In this document: positions 1 through 10,144 of the stretch, piece after piece
Layout of the letters: each line of letters begins with the position of its first letter
Numbering within the stretch: position 1 is the first letter of the stretch
NCBI RefSeq assembly: GCF_001999335.1
Contig: NZ_MLHS01000018.1
Span: forward strand, 1-64,000
Direction of reading: 5' to 3'
DNA from: Rodentibacter sp. Ppn85
GTDB taxonomy: Bacteria; Pseudomonadota; Gammaproteobacteria; Enterobacterales; Pasteurellaceae
DNA length: 64,000 nucleotides
Program-made: the position numbers and the translations under genes
The notes under the pieces: generated by a model
The model's input: the letters and a program-made list of their open reading frames with translations, nothing else
What the model was told of the DNA's origin: nothing
Databases searched by the model: none

Positions 1-28
1 TACGTCAGCCCCTAAAAAAATATAAATA

Positions 29-985
29 TTAATCATAAAGATCTTCGCCATCCTTACGCGTTCTTAATAATTGTAAAATCCAAACATATTGCTCCGGGGC
101 TTGGGCCACAAAAGATTCGATTTCTTCATTCATTGAGCGAGCTGATTTTTCGGGTTCATCGCTCAGCATCATAGCAGGATGAATTTCCATTTCATATTTA
201 CCGTTTTTTGCGTTATAACGGGGAAACATTGGAATCACAACGGCTTTAGCAAGTTTTGCCATTTTATTTAAACCGGGCAGTGTGGCTTTATATGTACCAA
301 AGAAATCGACAAAGACACTTTGCTCCGCTCCAAAATCTTCATCAGGCAAGTAATACCCCATTTCCCCCTGACGAACACTCGTCAAAAAAGGTTTAATTCC
401 ATTTTGACGAGCATGCATTTTTCCCCCAAAACGTTGACGAACCATTGTCCAAAGCCAATCCACTAAAGGATTACGATGCGGATTATACATAGAAGTCATC
501 GGCATTCCGTGAGTATGTAAAATAATACCGGAAGCATCAATCGCCCAGCCGTGCGGTACCATTAAAATAATGTTATGTCCCGCTTCCCTTGCTTTTCGGA
601 TATGCTCAATACCAATAAATTCACTACGTCTTTGTAGATGCGCTTTAGAACGGACGGCAATTTCACCAATACCAAACATAACTTGCGCAACGATCGCAAA
701 CATTTTATCAATCACTTCCTCACGCTGCCGTTCAGTCCAATCAGGGAAACAATAAGTCAAATTAATTTGGGCTCGTTTTCGTTGTTTTCTTGCCTTATAT
801 CCAATCCATATACCTAATTTTGCCGCAACTTTATCACGTACACGAAAAGGCACAAATGCCAATAAAAGCAAAAAGAAAATACCTAACCAAATACCCCAGT
901 ATTTCGGTTTTAAATACGACCACGAAAAATACGGCTCATAGCCCACTCGTGCGGTTAAACGTAAATTTTGTTGAGAATCTGTCAT
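29..985 (-). CDS. lpxM: Lipid A biosynthesis late acyltransferase (LpxM/MsbB)
   Basis: This 318-residue inner-membrane protein belongs to the lysophospholipid acyltransferase family that adds the last secondary acyl chain to Kdo2-lipid A. One hydrophobic segment lies near residues 30-47. The catalytic HX4D motif is seen as H145-GWAI-D150. The length is normal for LpxM/LpxL. I chose LpxM over LpxL from overall resemblance to H. influenzae MsbB and from synteny with the TauE, mepA and aroC genes; the LpxL/LpxM choice is an inference. It is the last gene of a leftward run and begins 35 bases after the TauE-like gene. Confidence 0.88.
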   Translation of the reverse strand: MTDSQQNLRLTARVGYEPYFSWSYLKPKYWGIWLGIFFLLLLAFVPFRVRDKVAAKLGIWIGYKARKQRKRAQINLTYCFPDWTERQREEVIDKMFAIVAQVMFGIGEIAVRSKAHLQRRSEFIGIEHIRKAREAGHNIILMVPHGWAIDASGIILHTHGMPMTSMYNPHRNPLVDWLWTMVRQRFGGKMHARQNGIKPFLTSVRQGEMGYYLPDEDFGAEQSVFVDFFGTYKATLPGLNKMAKLAKAVVIPMFPRYNAKNGKYEMEIHPAMMLSDEPEKSARSMNEEIESFVAQAPEQYVWILQLLRTRKDGEDLYD

Positions 986-1020
986 AATCGCTAAAAAACA
1001 ATGGCGGAATTGACCGCACT

Positions 1021-1788
1021 TTAAGAACTAAACCATCCTTGATCGTATGCCATTTTTGCCGTCATTAACAATGACATTATAACTACCATAGGGCGAATAA
1101 ATGTTTTTCCTTTCGTCATCACCATTCTCGCACCGATATTTGCACCAAGAATTCCCCCAGCCATCATCACAATACCTATAGTCCATGAAATTTTCCCACC
1201 GGCAAGAAATAACATAAAAGACGCAAGGTTTGAGGTAAAATTCATCACTTTCGCATGCGCTGTCGCTTTAGTTAAATTAAAACCTAATAGCGTCACACAA
1301 GCCAAACTCATAATAGAACCAGTTCCCGGCCCGAAAAAACCGTCATAAAAGCCTAAAAACGGGCTAATGATCACGGCAAAAACAATATAACTTAAGCGTT
1401 GTTTACAATCTTGTGCCCCTAATTTAGGCGTAAAGAGAAAATATAACCCGATAGCTAAGATTAAAAACGGTAAAATTTTCTTGAATACGGATGTATCTAG
1501 CATTTGAATCAAGATTGTTCCCAATGCTGAACCAATGAAAACACACAGCAGGATAAACCAAAACTCCCGTAAATTGACCGCTCTTTTCCTTAAGAAATAC
1601 AAACTTGCAGAGAAACTGCCTCCAATCGCTTGCAATTTATTAGTGCCTAGTGCTAATGCCGGCGGCATACCGGTCATTAACAATGCCGGAATAGTAATTA
1701 AACCACCACCTCCCGCAATCGCATCAATAAATGCCGCCACAAATGCCACTATAAACAAAATTGCTAAAACTTCTATGCCCAATTCCAT
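1021..1788 (-). CDS. TauE/SafE-family membrane permease (YfcA-like)
   Basis: This 255-residue very hydrophobic protein has about eight predicted membrane helices and the glycine-rich N-terminal AxAGGGGLITIP signature of the TauE/SafE (YfcA) family, with a second half-repeat containing DGFFGPGTGS near residue 150. Members are proposed exporters or importers of sulfonates, sulfoacetate or other organic anions; the substrate here is unknown. A GGAG ribosome site lies eight bases before the ATG. It sits between mepA (27-base gap) and lpxM (35-base gap), as in H. influenzae, and is probably co-transcribed with them. Confidence 0.85.
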   Translation of the reverse strand: MELGIEVLAILFIVAFVAAFIDAIAGGGGLITIPALLMTGMPPALALGTNKLQAIGGSFSASLYFLRKRAVNLREFWFILLCVFIGSALGTILIQMLDTSVFKKILPFLILAIGLYFLFTPKLGAQDCKQRLSYIVFAVIISPFLGFYDGFFGPGTGSIMSLACVTLLGFNLTKATAHAKVMNFTSNLASFMLFLAGGKISWTIGIVMMAGGILGANIGARMVMTKGKTFIRPMVVIMSLLMTAKMAYDQGWFSS

Positions 1789-1815
1789 GTTATTTTCTCC
1801 GCATTAAATTTCACT

Positions 1816-2676
1816 TTACTCCAACCACTCGCTTCGATTCGGAGAATTCAACAGTTGTTGGCACAAGAAAGGTTCAGGTGGAATTACTTTCGGTTTGCTT
1901 GATCCCGTATTGGGTTTTACCGGTTCAAACCAAGAATAAAGTTCTCCACCACAGCCATCTCCTGTCGGAACAGGAGATTGATCTTCACAATATGCCGCGT
2001 CAGCCGGACATTTTAAACGAACATGAAAATGTGAATCGTGCCCAAACCAAGGACGAATTTTGCGTAACCAACCACGATCATTGCCTGCCGTTTGACATAG
2101 CTTTAATTTAATTGCCGGATTCACAAAAATACGGGCAACCCCATGATCCTGAGCGGCAAGTTTAATCAGTGCAGTATGGTTGTTATGCCATATACGATCA
2201 TCAACACGCTGCGCTTTCCTATCAACCACCAACAAGCCTTTTCCATCTGAATTTAACGCATCTGCCTCCGACATCTCGCCCATGCGTAACCAAATATCCG
2301 CATCCAATCCCATCTGATGACTTGCATGTCCGGTCAAGAAACGCCCACCACCCGGCATCGCAATATCGCCCACCAGCATTGTCGGTAACCCCACAGCTTT
2401 CACTCTTTCTCCCAAACGCTTAAGGTAGTTAATCATCTCCGGATGTCCGTAATAGCGGTTACGATTCATACGGATCACTTGATAACCTTCACCTTTTGCC
2501 GGTAAAGCTTCGGCTCCGATAATACAACCGTTGGAATAGCTTCCGATTGGCTGTGCTTTTCCGTTTTCACTAGGAATCGGACGCTTAATTTTTTGCCAAT
2601 CTTGAGGGGAAGCCTGAATAGATAAGGAAAAAAGTGCGGTCAAAACAACCGTTGTTTTTAATATTATTTTATTCAT
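1816..2676 (-). CDS. mepA: Penicillin-insensitive murein endopeptidase MepA
   Basis: This 286-residue periplasmic zinc peptidase cleaves the D-Ala-meso-DAP cross-link of peptidoglycan. A signal peptide covers about residues 1-22. LAS-family metal ligands are seen in GHASHQMGLDADIW (H120, D127) and in HDSHFHVRLKCP further on. Conserved cysteines (for example near residues 51 and 194) fit disulfides in the oxidising periplasm. Length matches the family. It follows aroC by 42 bases in the same leftward run. Confidence 0.93.
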   Translation of the reverse strand: MNKIILKTTVVLTALFSLSIQASPQDWQKIKRPIPSENGKAQPIGSYSNGCIIGAEALPAKGEGYQVIRMNRNRYYGHPEMINYLKRLGERVKAVGLPTMLVGDIAMPGGGRFLTGHASHQMGLDADIWLRMGEMSEADALNSDGKGLLVVDRKAQRVDDRIWHNNHTALIKLAAQDHGVARIFVNPAIKLKLCQTAGNDRGWLRKIRPWFGHDSHFHVRLKCPADAAYCEDQSPVPTGDGCGGELYSWFEPVKPNTGSSKPKVIPPEPFLCQQLLNSPNRSEWLE

Positions 2677-2718
2677 TTTTTAGCTTTTGATTTTGTGTAG
2701 AAACAAACAAGGAAATGT

Positions 2719-3792
2719 TTATCGACACTGCGCCTTAAAACGTAACAAATGATCCAATAACACAATCGCTACCATAGCTTCCGCAATCGGCACGGCACGA
2801 ATCCCCACACAAGGATCATGACGACCTTTGGTTACCACTTCCACAGCTTCACCGGCAAGATTCACAGAACGCCCCGGAGTAGTAATGCTTGAAGTAGGCT
2901 TTAATGCAATTGTCGTAATAATAGGTTGGCCTGAACTAATACCGCCTAAAATTCCACCGGCATGATTACTCTCAAAACCGTTCGGAGTCATTTCGTCGCG
3001 ATGCCGGCTACCACGTTGTTCCACCACTGCAAAGCCGTCACCAATTTCTACCCCTTTTACGGCATTAATGCTCATCAGGGCATGGGCAAGATCCGCATCA
3101 AGGCGATCAAATACCGGCTCGCCTAGTCCTAACGGTACATTTTCAGCTATTACGGTGAGCTTCGCACCGATGGAATCCCCTTCTTTTTTGAGTTCTCGGA
3201 TCAATTCATCAAATTTTTCAACCGCATTTTCATCGGGGCAAAAGAAAGGATTACTCTCCACTTTTTCCCAATCAATCTTATCTACAGTTTGCGGGGAAAT
3301 TTTTACATCGCCGATTTGACTTAAAAAACCGCGTACTTCAATACCGAATTGTTCCCGTAAATATTTTTTAGCAATCGCCCCGGCTGCGACTCTCATGGCC
3401 GTTTCACGTGCGGAAGAACGTCCGCCGCCACGATAATCACGAATGCCGTATTTTTGCTGGTAGGTAAAATCCGCATGCCCCGGACGGAAACGATCTTTAA
3501 TTTCACCATAATCTTGAGAACGTTGATCGCCATTTTTGATGATCATTCCGATACTCGTTCCGGTAGTTTTTCCCTCGAATACACCGGATAAAATTTGAAT
3601 TTCATCCGCTTCACGACGAGGAGTGGTATAACGTGAAGTTCCCGGTTTACGGCGGTCTAAATCCGGTTGAATATCCGCTTCGGACAACGCCATATTAGGT
3701 GGAACACCGTCCACAATACAACCGAGTGCAATACCGTGCGACTCACCAAAAGTTGTCACGCGGAAAAGTTGTCCTATTGTATTACCTGCCAT
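2719..3792 (-). CDS. aroC: Chorismate synthase
   Basis: This 357-residue cytoplasmic enzyme converts 5-enolpyruvylshikimate-3-phosphate to chorismate using reduced FMN; it is the last common step of aromatic amino acid, folate and menaquinone synthesis. Signature stretches are [14 protein letters not shown] near the N-terminus, [14 protein letters not shown] near residue 105 and [17 protein letters not shown] near residue 122. An AGAGGT ribosome site precedes the ATG. It starts 18 bases after mscK, and menE two genes upstream also draws on chorismate-derived metabolites. Confidence 0.97.
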   Translation of the reverse strand: MAGNTIGQLFRVTTFGESHGIALGCIVDGVPPNMALSEADIQPDLDRRKPGTSRYTTPRREADEIQILSGVFEGKTTGTSIGMIIKNGDQRSQDYGEIKDRFRPGHADFTYQQKYGIRDYRGGGRSSARETAMRVAAGAIAKKYLREQFGIEVRGFLSQIGDVKISPQTVDKIDWEKVESNPFFCPDENAVEKFDELIRELKKEGDSIGAKLTVIAENVPLGLGEPVFDRLDADLAHALMSINAVKGVEIGDGFAVVEQRGSRHRDEMTPNGFESNHAGGILGGISSGQPIITTIALKPTSSITTPGRSVNLAGEAVEVVTKGRHDPCVGIRAVPIAEAMVAIVLLDHLLRFKAQCR

Positions 3793-3810
3793 ATTTTACC
3801 TCTCATTTTT

Positions 3811-6800
3811 CTACGACTTTTTCTTAGATAATGTTGTTGTATTGACATCAACGAAAGGAATTTCTTCACCCGTATCGTTATTTTTAATAAAGACATCAAG
3901 TTGATTGAACGCAATATCAATATTATTTTCGGCAAAAAGTTCATTAATACGACGATTTAGTGCATCTACGGTGTTGGTTCGTTCAGAAAGCTGACCGACG
4001 TAAATGCGTAGCTCGTGATCTAAGGTACTCGCACCAAAAGCCAAGAACAATGCTCTCGGCTCGGGATCTTTTAACACTGCCGGTTGCTCGTTTGCCGCCT
4101 GAAGGAGTAATTTTTTCACTAATTCTAAATCCGAACCGTAAGCTACTCCGACAGTCACAACCAAACGGGTCATCGTACTGGAAAGCGCCCAGTTAATCAC
4201 TTGACCGGTTACAAAAGACTTATTCGGAACAATCACTTCTTTTCGATCAAAATCAATCAAGGTAATCGCACGAATACGAATTTTCGCTACCGTACCGCTT
4301 ACCCCATTAATCGTTACAGTATCGCCCACACGGATCGGACGTTCAAAGAGCAAGATAATACCGGAAACAAAATTTGCAAAAATTTCTTGCATACCGAAAC
4401 CAAGCCCTACAGAAAGTGCGGCAAATAACCATTGTAATTTTGACCACGACATTCCCAATGTGGCAAACGCCCACGCTCCGCCTACCGCTACAATCACATA
4501 GGTTAATAAAGTCGTGATGGTATAAGGCGTACCTTGCGACAATTTCAAACGAGAGAAAAGCAATACTTCCAAAATACCTGAAATATTTCTTACAAGAACA
4601 TAGGTGATGCCTACTATAATAAGTGCTACAAGTAAATTAAATAAAGTAATACTTTCCGAGACATTTGCTCCATCCACCACCGAGATTTGTTGCCATAACG
4701 TAATATCACGCAAGTAACTTGCTACCGTCACAAGATCCGACCAGATGAAATAAAAAATCGCAAATAATGCCGACCAAATAAATAAATCTGCAAACCGTAA
4801 CAATTGACTTCTTACTTCATTTAACGCCAAGCTTTCTTCTTGGTCCGAGATCACAACTACATCATCTGAAGGTACGCCATCATTAAATTCTTCCAATTTT
4901 TGACGGCGTTTTTCCATAAGACGGCGATGTGCTAAGTGGCGTGATGATACCGTAATGCCGCGATAAATGACATTGCGTAAAATAAACCAAATACACCAAA
5001 CGATGTAAGAATTAATGATATGTTGAATTAAATTCAGTGCAGTATAGTAATAACCGAGTACAATCAACAAAATTAAACCAATGGGAACCGACTGTAACAA
5101 GATCTGAATAGTTTTTACAATCACATTATTGCGTTCCGCTTGATTTTCTTCATAGGCGCGAAGGGCGCGATTAAAGCGAGGTGCAATAATCACTGTACAG
5201 AAAATCAAAGAGGCAATCGTATTGAGTTCGCCTAATACATCATTTGCTAACCCATTATCCACTACATTACTAAATACCGACGTATTTAGTAATAGAACAA
5301 CGGCAACAATGATACGTTTTACCACCCCCCGGAATTTCTCGGCATCTTCTTGAGCAAATCCAAAATGGCGTACGAAAATTCCGTTTGGACGATAAATCGC
5401 AAACCACACATTGAAAAACCACCAGTATCCTGCCATACGGAATGACCAATCCCAAAATTCCTGTGGATTACGGAAGAAGAAAAAGCCTATCATCTGACAG
5501 ATTGCAAGAAACCAAAGTGTACCGGATAAATTAAGCAGCCCCGTTAAAATCAGCGCCATCGGTGTATGCCACTGGCTATCGGCACGCAGGGTATTAATTT
5601 CGCCATTAATCATAGCCAAACGTTGTTTAATAGCTGGTTTGAATTTAAAAATCGCACCACCAATCACAATAAGAAAAAATACATAAGTCAGCAATGAAGG
5701 CAAATTATCATAATTTGTAGGAAAACCGAGATGTTTTACCATCCCATCAAATTGCTCCTCCAATGACCTTGGCAACACTTTCAACCAATCCAAATTAATC
5801 GGATTATTACTTTTTACCCAGAAACTTTGTTGATCAAGTTTCGACTGAATTTGATCACTGATTTGTGTGATTTGTTGTTGTGTTAATTCTAAAGAAATCG
5901 CCAAATTTAGTTGATTATTTAATGACTTAATCAAGTCAGAACCCATTTTTCGGCGTTCGGTAAGCAAAGTGGTTAATTGTGTTTTTTCCGTATTGGTAAA
6001 AGTTTGATCTTTATTAAACTCTAGTTTTTGAATATAGGCATCAAGATCATAGAGCTCATTACGACGTTGTGTAATATCAAAAATTTGTACCCGTAAATCA
6101 GCAATTTGTTTTGATAACCCTTGAATATTTAGATTCGTAGGCAGTTTTTGTTTTTGTTGCTGAATAATGCGGGAGAGCACAAGGGTTCCCTGCAATGCAC
6201 TGATCTGTTCATCAATCGTACGTTGAGTTTGTGTTAAGTTATCCAATACATTACGCATTTTCAGCTCGTCTTGCGTTAACGTATTTGTTTTTTCCGTTTG
6301 TTCCAACAAAAACTTGCTGAGTTGCGCATTACGATCCAATTCTTTTTGAATGTAATTATTTTTAACCGCACTTTGTTGCTGCTGTTGTACCTGTTCAACT
6401 TTATCTTGGCTTTTTGCTAAATTTTTCTGATTAATCGCCTCTTGAATTGCCGAAATCTGCTGTTGTTGAACTTGTTGTTTAACACTTAATAAGTCATATC
6501 GGCTTTTATAAAGTAAAGAAAGCTGATCGCTATTTTTTAGCAAAGTTTGGCTATAAACATTTTTTAGTTCAATTAGTTGCAATTCTAACTGATATTGCTG
6601 TTGCAACGTTGTACTTATCGTATGTTCGGAAAGTTGTTGGTTTAAAGTTTGCGTGCGTCTTAAATTATTCGTTAGTGTGGTCTGTGCACGTTCCGAAACT
6701 CCGCTTTGCCCCGCCATTAAGGCATTGGCGGCACTTAATGCTATCTGATTCTCTTGTTGCTGATTATTCAGTTTGTCCAGTTCGTCTTGTAAATCCTCTA

Positions 6801-7155
6801 AAGACACCGAAGCGTAGTCATCTACCTTGGCTTGCTCTAAATTTTTTTTAAGATTTTGTAAATCCGTATTATTTTTTTGAATTTCCGTATCTGAACGACT
6901 AAGCGTACTATCTAAATCATCATTATTTTTTTGTTGATTTCGAATTTGTTGTAACAAATCCAGGGAAACCTGCAACTCACTGATGCGTGTTTTTTTCGTT
7001 TCGGCATCATCTATTTTTTGTGCCGCAGACAAATCCGCTTTTAGGCTTTGTTCTGTCGGGAGTGATTTTTCCTGCTCTGCAATAGCTGATTGCGTAAGGG
7101 CGAAGCCCACTATAAAACTCACTGAAAGTGCGGTTAAAAAACGAGGTAATTTCAT
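3811..7155 (-). CDS. mscK: Mechanosensitive channel MscK (KefA)
   Basis: This large MscS-superfamily channel releases solutes and K+ on hypo-osmotic shock. I place the start at 7155 (1,114 residues), not the upstream in-frame ATG at 7191, because MKLPRFLTALSVSF opens a clear signal peptide cut near SAIA/EQ, AGGA lies just before this ATG, and the longer form would overlap menE. After the signal come about 450 residues of Gln-rich periplasmic coiled coil, about 11 membrane segments, then the MscS pore and cytoplasmic beta domain (LGFGMQEIFANF; RPIRVGDTVTINGVSGTV). Length agrees with E. coli MscK. Confidence 0.93.
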   Translation of the reverse strand: MKLPRFLTALSVSFIVGFALTQSAIAEQEKSLPTEQSLKADLSAAQKIDDAETKKTRISELQVSLDLLQQIRNQQKNNDDLDSTLSRSDTEIQKNNTDLQNLKKNLEQAKVDDYASVSLEDLQDELDKLNNQQQENQIALSAANALMAGQSGVSERAQTTLTNNLRRTQTLNQQLSEHTISTTLQQQYQLELQLIELKNVYSQTLLKNSDQLSLLYKSRYDLLSVKQQVQQQQISAIQEAINQKNLAKSQDKVEQVQQQQQSAVKNNYIQKELDRNAQLSKFLLEQTEKTNTLTQDELKMRNVLDNLTQTQRTIDEQISALQGTLVLSRIIQQQKQKLPTNLNIQGLSKQIADLRVQIFDITQRRNELYDLDAYIQKLEFNKDQTFTNTEKTQLTTLLTERRKMGSDLIKSLNNQLNLAISLELTQQQITQISDQIQSKLDQQSFWVKSNNPINLDWLKVLPRSLEEQFDGMVKHLGFPTNYDNLPSLLTYVFFLIVIGGAIFKFKPAIKQRLAMINGEINTLRADSQWHTPMALILTGLLNLSGTLWFLAICQMIGFFFFRNPQEFWDWSFRMAGYWWFFNVWFAIYRPNGIFVRHFGFAQEDAEKFRGVVKRIIVAVVLLLNTSVFSNVVDNGLANDVLGELNTIASLIFCTVIIAPRFNRALRAYEENQAERNNVIVKTIQILLQSVPIGLILLIVLGYYYTALNLIQHIINSYIVWCIWFILRNVIYRGITVSSRHLAHRRLMEKRRQKLEEFNDGVPSDDVVVISDQEESLALNEVRSQLLRFADLFIWSALFAIFYFIWSDLVTVASYLRDITLWQQISVVDGANVSESITLFNLLVALIIVGITYVLVRNISGILEVLLFSRLKLSQGTPYTITTLLTYVIVAVGGAWAFATLGMSWSKLQWLFAALSVGLGFGMQEIFANFVSGIILLFERPIRVGDTVTINGVSGTVAKIRIRAITLIDFDRKEVIVPNKSFVTGQVINWALSSTMTRLVVTVGVAYGSDLELVKKLLLQAANEQPAVLKDPEPRALFLAFGASTLDHELRIYVGQLSERTNTVDALNRRINELFAENNIDIAFNQLDVFIKNNDTGEEIPFVDVNTTTLSKKKS

Positions 7156-7166
7156 ATTTTTCCTAT

Positions 7167-8543
7167 TTATTCTATTCTCGATACCAGCCATTGCGCTAGT
7201 GCTTTACGTGAAATCTTAATTGCCCCCTGCTCCAAATCCTTTGGTAGAGGATAATATTCAACGGGTTGTTTAAAACGTGCTAGATGCGTTTGTAAAAAAA
7301 TACGCAACATTTCGACCGCTCTTTCAGTGAACTGTTCATAAAATTCAAGAACTGCAACAGGCCTCGCACCAAATTCGGTATCCGACTTCGGTAACACAAA
7401 AACTTGTTTGACCAATCCCGAGCCTAAAATCACTTTTTCAATTTCTTCCGGCTGAATATTTTCACCGCCGGAAATAAACATGTTATCTAAACGTCCAACA
7501 ATCACCAATTCATTATTTTGCCAAACGCCTTTATCTTTGGTTTGTAGCCAACCCTGCTCATTCACAAGCGGAATAATCGTACCATTTTTCCAATAGCCCA
7601 TAGCAAGGCCTGCACCTTTTAGCCAGATTTCACTATTCACGAGCTGAAATTCCCGTTCTAAAAGCGGTTGCCCCACGCCCATAAAACCATCTGACCGTTT
7701 GGCAAAAGTAGTCGATGCCATTTCCGTCATACCATAACCACTATAGGAGGAAATACCATATCGCCGGATAGCCCGGGTTAATTCCACTGAAATATGAGCC
7801 CCACCTAATAAAATATGCTTCGTTTTAAAAGTTGCTTGGGGATGCTGCATAAGATAATCAAGCAAACGTTGAAGCTGTGTGGGTACTAACGACACATGTG
7901 TTGTCTGTAATAATGATTCATAAAAATCGCTCTGCGGAAAACGTAGCTCGGCACCGCAAAACAACCAGCGCCACACTATACCTTGACCCGAAACATGATA
8001 CAACGGCAAGGATAACAACCAAGATTGCGAAGAATCAAAGTGCATTAATTGACACACTCCACGGGCATTATCCAAATGAGCTTGCACATGATGCACCACC
8101 GCTTTAGGCAAGTCGCTTGAACCTGAAGTGAGAGTCATGGTCGCCGGACGAAAAAAATCCGCCTGAGGAAGCCCTACGGATAAATTTCCACCTGAAATAC
8201 CCTGTAAATCTTTATCAAACAAGCATAAATCAATGGCGTATTCACGGCATAGCTCAGTGATTTTTTCTAGTGGAAATGCCGGATTTAACCCAAGAATTTT
8301 TGAACCTAACTGAATAGTCGCAAGGTAAAGAAAAAGAATCGCCTCGGAATTTTTACCACAAAAAGCGACCGCACTTTCCGATGAGATACCACGTGCTTGC
8401 AAGAAAGCGGCCGTTTCGTTGATTTTTTGCTCAATCTCTCCCCAAGTAAAAACACCGCCTTGCGATGAATATAAAGCGATTTTTTCACGGCATTGAGGAT
8501 CATTGGCAAAAATTTGCCAAGGAAATAATTTAGTTGCTGACAA
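7167..8543 (-). CDS. menE: o-Succinylbenzoate-CoA ligase
   Basis: This 458-residue adenylate-forming enzyme activates o-succinylbenzoate with ATP and CoA in menaquinone synthesis. The AMP-binding P-loop MTLTSGSSDLPKA is at 136-148. YSGYGMTEMAS and the hinge region GRLDNMFISGGENIQPEEIE follow in the usual order. The first codons overlap the end of seqA by 14 bases, which suggests translational coupling; the gap to mscK is 11 bases. Other men genes are not in this window. Confidence 0.92.
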   Translation of the reverse strand: MSATKLFPWQIFANDPQCREKIALYSSQGGVFTWGEIEQKINETAAFLQARGISSESAVAFCGKNSEAILFLYLATIQLGSKILGLNPAFPLEKITELCREYAIDLCLFDKDLQGISGGNLSVGLPQADFFRPATMTLTSGSSDLPKAVVHHVQAHLDNARGVCQLMHFDSSQSWLLSLPLYHVSGQGIVWRWLFCGAELRFPQSDFYESLLQTTHVSLVPTQLQRLLDYLMQHPQATFKTKHILLGGAHISVELTRAIRRYGISSYSGYGMTEMASTTFAKRSDGFMGVGQPLLEREFQLVNSEIWLKGAGLAMGYWKNGTIIPLVNEQGWLQTKDKGVWQNNELVIVGRLDNMFISGGENIQPEEIEKVILGSGLVKQVFVLPKSDTEFGARPVAVLEFYEQFTERAVEMLRIFLQTHLARFKQPVEYYPLPKDLEQGAIKISRKALAQWLVSRIE

Positions 8544-9189
8544 AATAGGTACGTACTTCGTTAATGAGGTCTTCCGGCAAATCCATTGATTGCATTGCGC
8601 CTTCGAGCATCAACATTTTTCTACCGCTGTTTGTATTCGTTATCACCCAGTACGGCGTATCCGGAATTTGTTTTGGCTTGGTATGATTGCCCGCCATCAA
8701 TAATGTTGCCTCATCACGCGCAAAATAAACACGGGTACGCCCTTGTAGGAATTCCGTCGCCTGTGCAAAACTTTCCGGATCGGTGCGGTAAAGTACGCGT
8801 AAAATTGCTAAAAAACGCACAACTGCTTTGCTTTCTTCCTGAAATTCTGTGGAACTTAATAAAGCTCGAACTTTATTTGTTATTTGATTAACCGCCGTCT
8901 CCGATTGTTTTTTCACGGTTTTTGGTGCGCTAGACTCAACTTTTTTTAATGCAGATTCAGGCTGAGCTTGAGGAATGTTCGCTGACATTGCCTTTGTTAA
9001 AACATTACCGGATTTAACAACCGCACTTTCATTAATCGTATTATCAAAAGAAACAAAATCCAGTGTGTTACTTGAGTTAGCCGGTAAATTGAGCAAACGG
9101 CGAAGAATATCGGAAGCACTTTCACCAATTGATTGAGTTTGTCTTGCAATGTATTGATATAATTCTTCATCCACTTCAATTATCTTCAT
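8530..9189 (-). CDS. seqA: Negative modulator of replication initiation SeqA
   Basis: This 219-residue protein binds hemimethylated GATC sites and delays re-initiation at oriC. The N-terminal oligomerisation part (MKIIEVDEELYQYIARQTQS, with GESASDILRRLL) and the C-terminal DNA-binding domain (from about residue 105 to the end, with GRTRVYFARDEATLL) are both clear. The linker of about 55 residues is rich in Ser, Ala and Lys and makes it longer than the E. coli protein (181). It heads the leftward run and is divergent from ybfF, sharing a 69-base intergenic region. Confidence 0.94.
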   Translation of the reverse strand: MKIIEVDEELYQYIARQTQSIGESASDILRRLLNLPANSSNTLDFVSFDNTINESAVVKSGNVLTKAMSANIPQAQPESALKKVESSAPKTVKKQSETAVNQITNKVRALLSSTEFQEESKAVVRFLAILRVLYRTDPESFAQATEFLQGRTRVYFARDEATLLMAGNHTKPKQIPDTPYWVITNTNSGRKMLMLEGAMQSMDLPEDLINEVRTYFVSN

Positions 9190-9258
9190 TTTTATTTCTC
9201 CGTTTGCTAAAATTTTCGATCATTATAACGATTTTTCAATTAATTCTCACGCAAAAAT

Positions 9259-10044
9259 ATGTATCATCCTCAATTATTAAACTTTCAACTTCACCAGGCA
9301 AAACAAGCAACTAATCAACCAACTTTAGTTTTTATTCACGGTTTATTTGGTGATATGAATAATCTTGGCGTCATTGCCCGTGCATTCAGTGATGATTACG
9401 ATATTCTACGTGTTGATTTACGCAATCACGGACAAAGTTTTCATGCCGAATCAATGAATTACACTCTTATGGCAGAAGATCTCTTTACGCTTATCCAATA
9501 TCTTAACTTAAAAAAAATCATTTTGATTGGTCACTCCATGGGAGGAAAAACGGCAATGAAACTGACCGCACTTCACCCTGAAATTGTCGAAAAATTGGTT
9601 GTCATAGATATCGCACCGCTCCCTTACGGTCAACAAGGGCACCAGGATGTTTTTAAAGGTTTGTTTGCCGTGAAACAAGCCAAACCGGAAACACGTCAAC
9701 AAGCGAAGCAAATTTTAGAACGAGAAATCAATGAACCGAGTGTAGTTCAATTTATGCTGAAATCCTTTGAGCCAAGCTTGCCTGAATTTTTCCGTTTTAA
9801 TTTGACCGCACTTTTCAATAATTATAGCCATTTAATGGATTGGCAAAATGTTAATGTGGCGCTGCCGAGTTTATTTATTAAAGGCGGAAATTCCCCTTAT
9901 ATTAAACCGGAAGATGCAGAATATATTTTACAGCAATTCCCTAATGCGACATCATTTACTATAAACGGCTGCGGACATTGGGTTCATGCGGAGAAACCCG
10001 ACTTTGTTGTTCGTGCCATTAATAGGTTTCTAAATAAGAATTAA
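9259..10044 (+). CDS. ybfF: Alpha/beta-hydrolase esterase YbfF
   Basis: This 261-residue alpha/beta-hydrolase resembles E. coli YbfF, an esterase acting on short acyl and acyl-CoA substrates in vitro. The oxyanion region FIHGLFGDMNNLG (25-37), nucleophile elbow GHSMGG with S93, and C-terminal GCGHWVHAEKP with H240 form the expected catalytic set. A Hin-type uptake sequence lies inside the gene at 9565-9573. It is divergent from seqA, and its stop codon abuts the -35 element proposed for fldA. Confidence 0.92.
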   Translation: MYHPQLLNFQLHQAKQATNQPTLVFIHGLFGDMNNLGVIARAFSDDYDILRVDLRNHGQSFHAESMNYTLMAEDLFTLIQYLNLKKIILIGHSMGGKTAMKLTALHPEIVEKLVVIDIAPLPYGQQGHQDVFKGLFAVKQAKPETRQQAKQILEREINEPSVVQFMLKSFEPSLPEFFRFNLTALFNNYSHLMDWQNVNVALPSLFIKGGNSPYIKPEDAEYILQQFPNATSFTINGCGHWVHAEKPDFVVRAINRFLNKN

Positions 10045-10072
10045 TTGGTTTAAATGAGAATTAGTTTATGAT
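10045..10072 (+). promoter_or_regulatory. Candidate sigma-70 promoter of fldA-fur
   Basis: TTGGTT (10045-10050), a 16-base spacer and TATGAT (10067-10072) lie about 73 bases before the fldA ATG. The spacer holds AATGAGAATTAG, which has one good Fur half-site (TGAGAAT) and a poor second half. This would suit iron-dependent control of a flavodoxin-fur operon, but it is only motif reading. Confidence 0.4.
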
Positions 10073-10144
10073 ATAGTCTGCACAGATTGCAGGGTTTTTG
10101 CCCCCATTTTGTGTTTTTTTAAAATTTTTCAAAAGGAAAGAAAA

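Noticed and set aside
1761-2111. Plus-strand frame across the TauE/mepA junction
   Set aside because: It is a shadow over two well-supported minus-strand genes.
7155-7191. Twelve-residue longer start for mscK
   Set aside because: It would bury the signal peptide and overlap menE; a good ribosome site favours 7155.
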